A DNA stretch of 6,387 nucleotides. It comes from Deinococcales bacterium. Its GTDB lineage: Bacteria > Deinococcota > Deinococci > Deinococcales > Deinococcaceae. The stretch spans positions 1 to 6,387 of the forward strand of contig JACMOA010000088.1 of NCBI GenBank assembly GCA_014378225.1. The letters run 5' to 3'. Below are positions 6,146 through 6,387 of the stretch, piece after piece. Every line of letters starts with the position of its first letter. The first letter of the stretch is position 1. Made by a program: the position numbers and the translations under genes. The notes under the pieces are model-generated. The model saw nothing but the letters and a program-made list of their open reading frames with translations. It was not told where the DNA came from and searched no databases.

Positions 6146-6156
6146 TAACTTTATTT
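6146..6156 (+). promoter_or_regulatory. Putative -10 box and leaderless start of the PSP1-domain gene
   Basis: TAACTT (6146-6151) fits TAnnnT and ends 5 nt before the ATG at 6157, so transcription would start at or next to the start codon. The bases between are TTATT-like with no Shine-Dalgarno. No -35 is recognisable. Confidence 0.4.
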
Positions 6157-6387
6157 ATGCTGACTCAACAGATTCGCTTCAACAACACACCTAAACTCCA
6201 CTGGGTCGAAACCGACAGGCTTTATCTGGCGGATACTCCGGTGGTAGTGCTCTCGAGGCGCGGTCTCGAGCTGGCAAAAGTACGTGGCTTGGGGGAAGAT
6301 GGCGACGCTCCGGTTCAAGCGGGGCGAATTCTGCGGGAGGCCTCGAGTGAGGACCTAGAGCAAGCTGAAATGCTCGAGCGCGAAGCC
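6157..6387 (+). CDS. PSP1-domain protein, RicT/YaaT-like (N-terminal part, cut by window end)
   Basis: Seventy-seven residues of an open frame that runs off the window. The opening pattern fits the N terminus of PSP1-domain proteins of the RicT (YaaT) type: a beta strand with IRFNNTPKLHW (6-16), then VVVLSRRGLELAKV (29-42) like the family's 'V.T.RG.E.G.V' strand, then the linker ILREASSEDLEQAEMLE (59-73), like the usual 'R.At.eD...' helix. In Bacillus subtilis RicT joins RicA and RicF in an iron-sulphur complex that modulates RNase Y-dependent RNA processing; whether that applies here is unknown. The iron-sulphur cysteines would lie beyond the window. The ATG is chosen because the conserved strand starts six residues later and a -10 box lies just upstream. 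Four CTCGAG palindromes fall in these 231 bases. Confidence 0.7.
   Translation, partial: MLTQQIRFNNTPKLHWVETDRLYLADTPVVVLSRRGLELAKVRGLGEDGDAPVQAGRILREASSEDLEQAEMLEREA

Larger units (their letters stand above)
5767..6156. other. Gene-free repeat-rich intergenic region
   Basis: These 390 bases between yebC and the PSP1 gene hold no convincing gene. In order they show a G-rich start, three related copies of AGAACrGCAC with a small hairpin (5816-5895), degenerate heptamer repeats in several blocks (5904-6064), a C-rich and G-poor tract (6061-6130) and the start signals of the next gene. No CTCGAG occurs, unlike in the two other long intergenic regions. A 69-residue minus-strand reading frame (5779-5988) is a translation of the repeats, not a gene. 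Confidence 0.75.
206..6378. repeat. Highly iterated palindrome CTCGAG, 51 copies across the window
   Basis: By hand count CTCGAG occurs 51 times, first at 206-211 and last at 6373-6378, about one per 125 bp; one or two are expected for a random 6-mer in this length. Forty-three are inside genes (rocB 18, HD-GYP 16, yebC 5, PSP1 4) and eight in the two divergent promoter regions (206, 273, 426, 476, 4741, 4867, 4959 and 4970). None lies in 5767-6156. Many are extended to GCTCGAGC. The pattern resembles HIP1 (GCGATCGC) of cyanobacteria; the purpose of this one is not known to me. Confidence 0.95.

Overview
The window looks like a chromosomal segment of a moderately GC-rich bacterium, most likely Deinococcota (a Deinococcus- or Meiothermus-like lineage). 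That placement is inference. It rests on three genes with no Shine-Dalgarno but a TAnnnT -10 box 5-9 nt before the start codon (leaderless style, common in Deinococcus), on intergenic heptamer-type repeats, and on the gene content. No gene in the window is diagnostic for one genus.

Layout. (1) 1-196, minus: the start of a membrane protein, probably an ABC-type amino-acid permease (LivH/LivM-like), cut by the window edge. (2) 197-486: a divergent promoter region with a near-consensus promoter for the permease. (3) 487-2169, plus: a complete RocB-like M20 metallo-amidohydrolase. (4) 2192-4684, minus: an 830-residue membrane sensor with PAS, GAF and an intact HD-GYP domain (a predicted c-di-GMP phosphodiesterase), convergent with rocB across 22 bp. 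(5) 4685-5028: a second divergent promoter region, with a 14-bp tandem repeat and a stem-loop. (6) 5029-5766, plus: yebC, started by GTG behind a strong ribosome binding site. (7) 5767-6156: a gene-free region of degenerate heptamer repeats, short hairpins, a direct repeat and a C-rich, G-poor tract that resembles a Rho-loading site. (8) 6157-6387, plus: the start of a PSP1-domain (RicT/YaaT-like) protein, cut by the window edge.

The genes do not form one operon: every boundary is divergent, convergent or separated by a long gap. The permease and RocB face away from each other and may share amino-acid-related regulation. YebC (translation or transcription factor family) and the PSP1 protein (RNA-processing complex family) are both housekeeping regulators on the same strand.

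The most striking signal is not a gene. The palindrome CTCGAG occurs 51 times by my hand count in 6387 bp (about one per 125 bp), where fewer than two are expected by chance. It runs through coding and promoter regions alike, usually encodes Leu-Glu in coding regions, overlaps two putative -10 boxes and one ribosome binding site, and is absent from the repeat-rich region 5767-6156. It behaves like a highly iterated palindrome, analogous to HIP1 of cyanobacteria.
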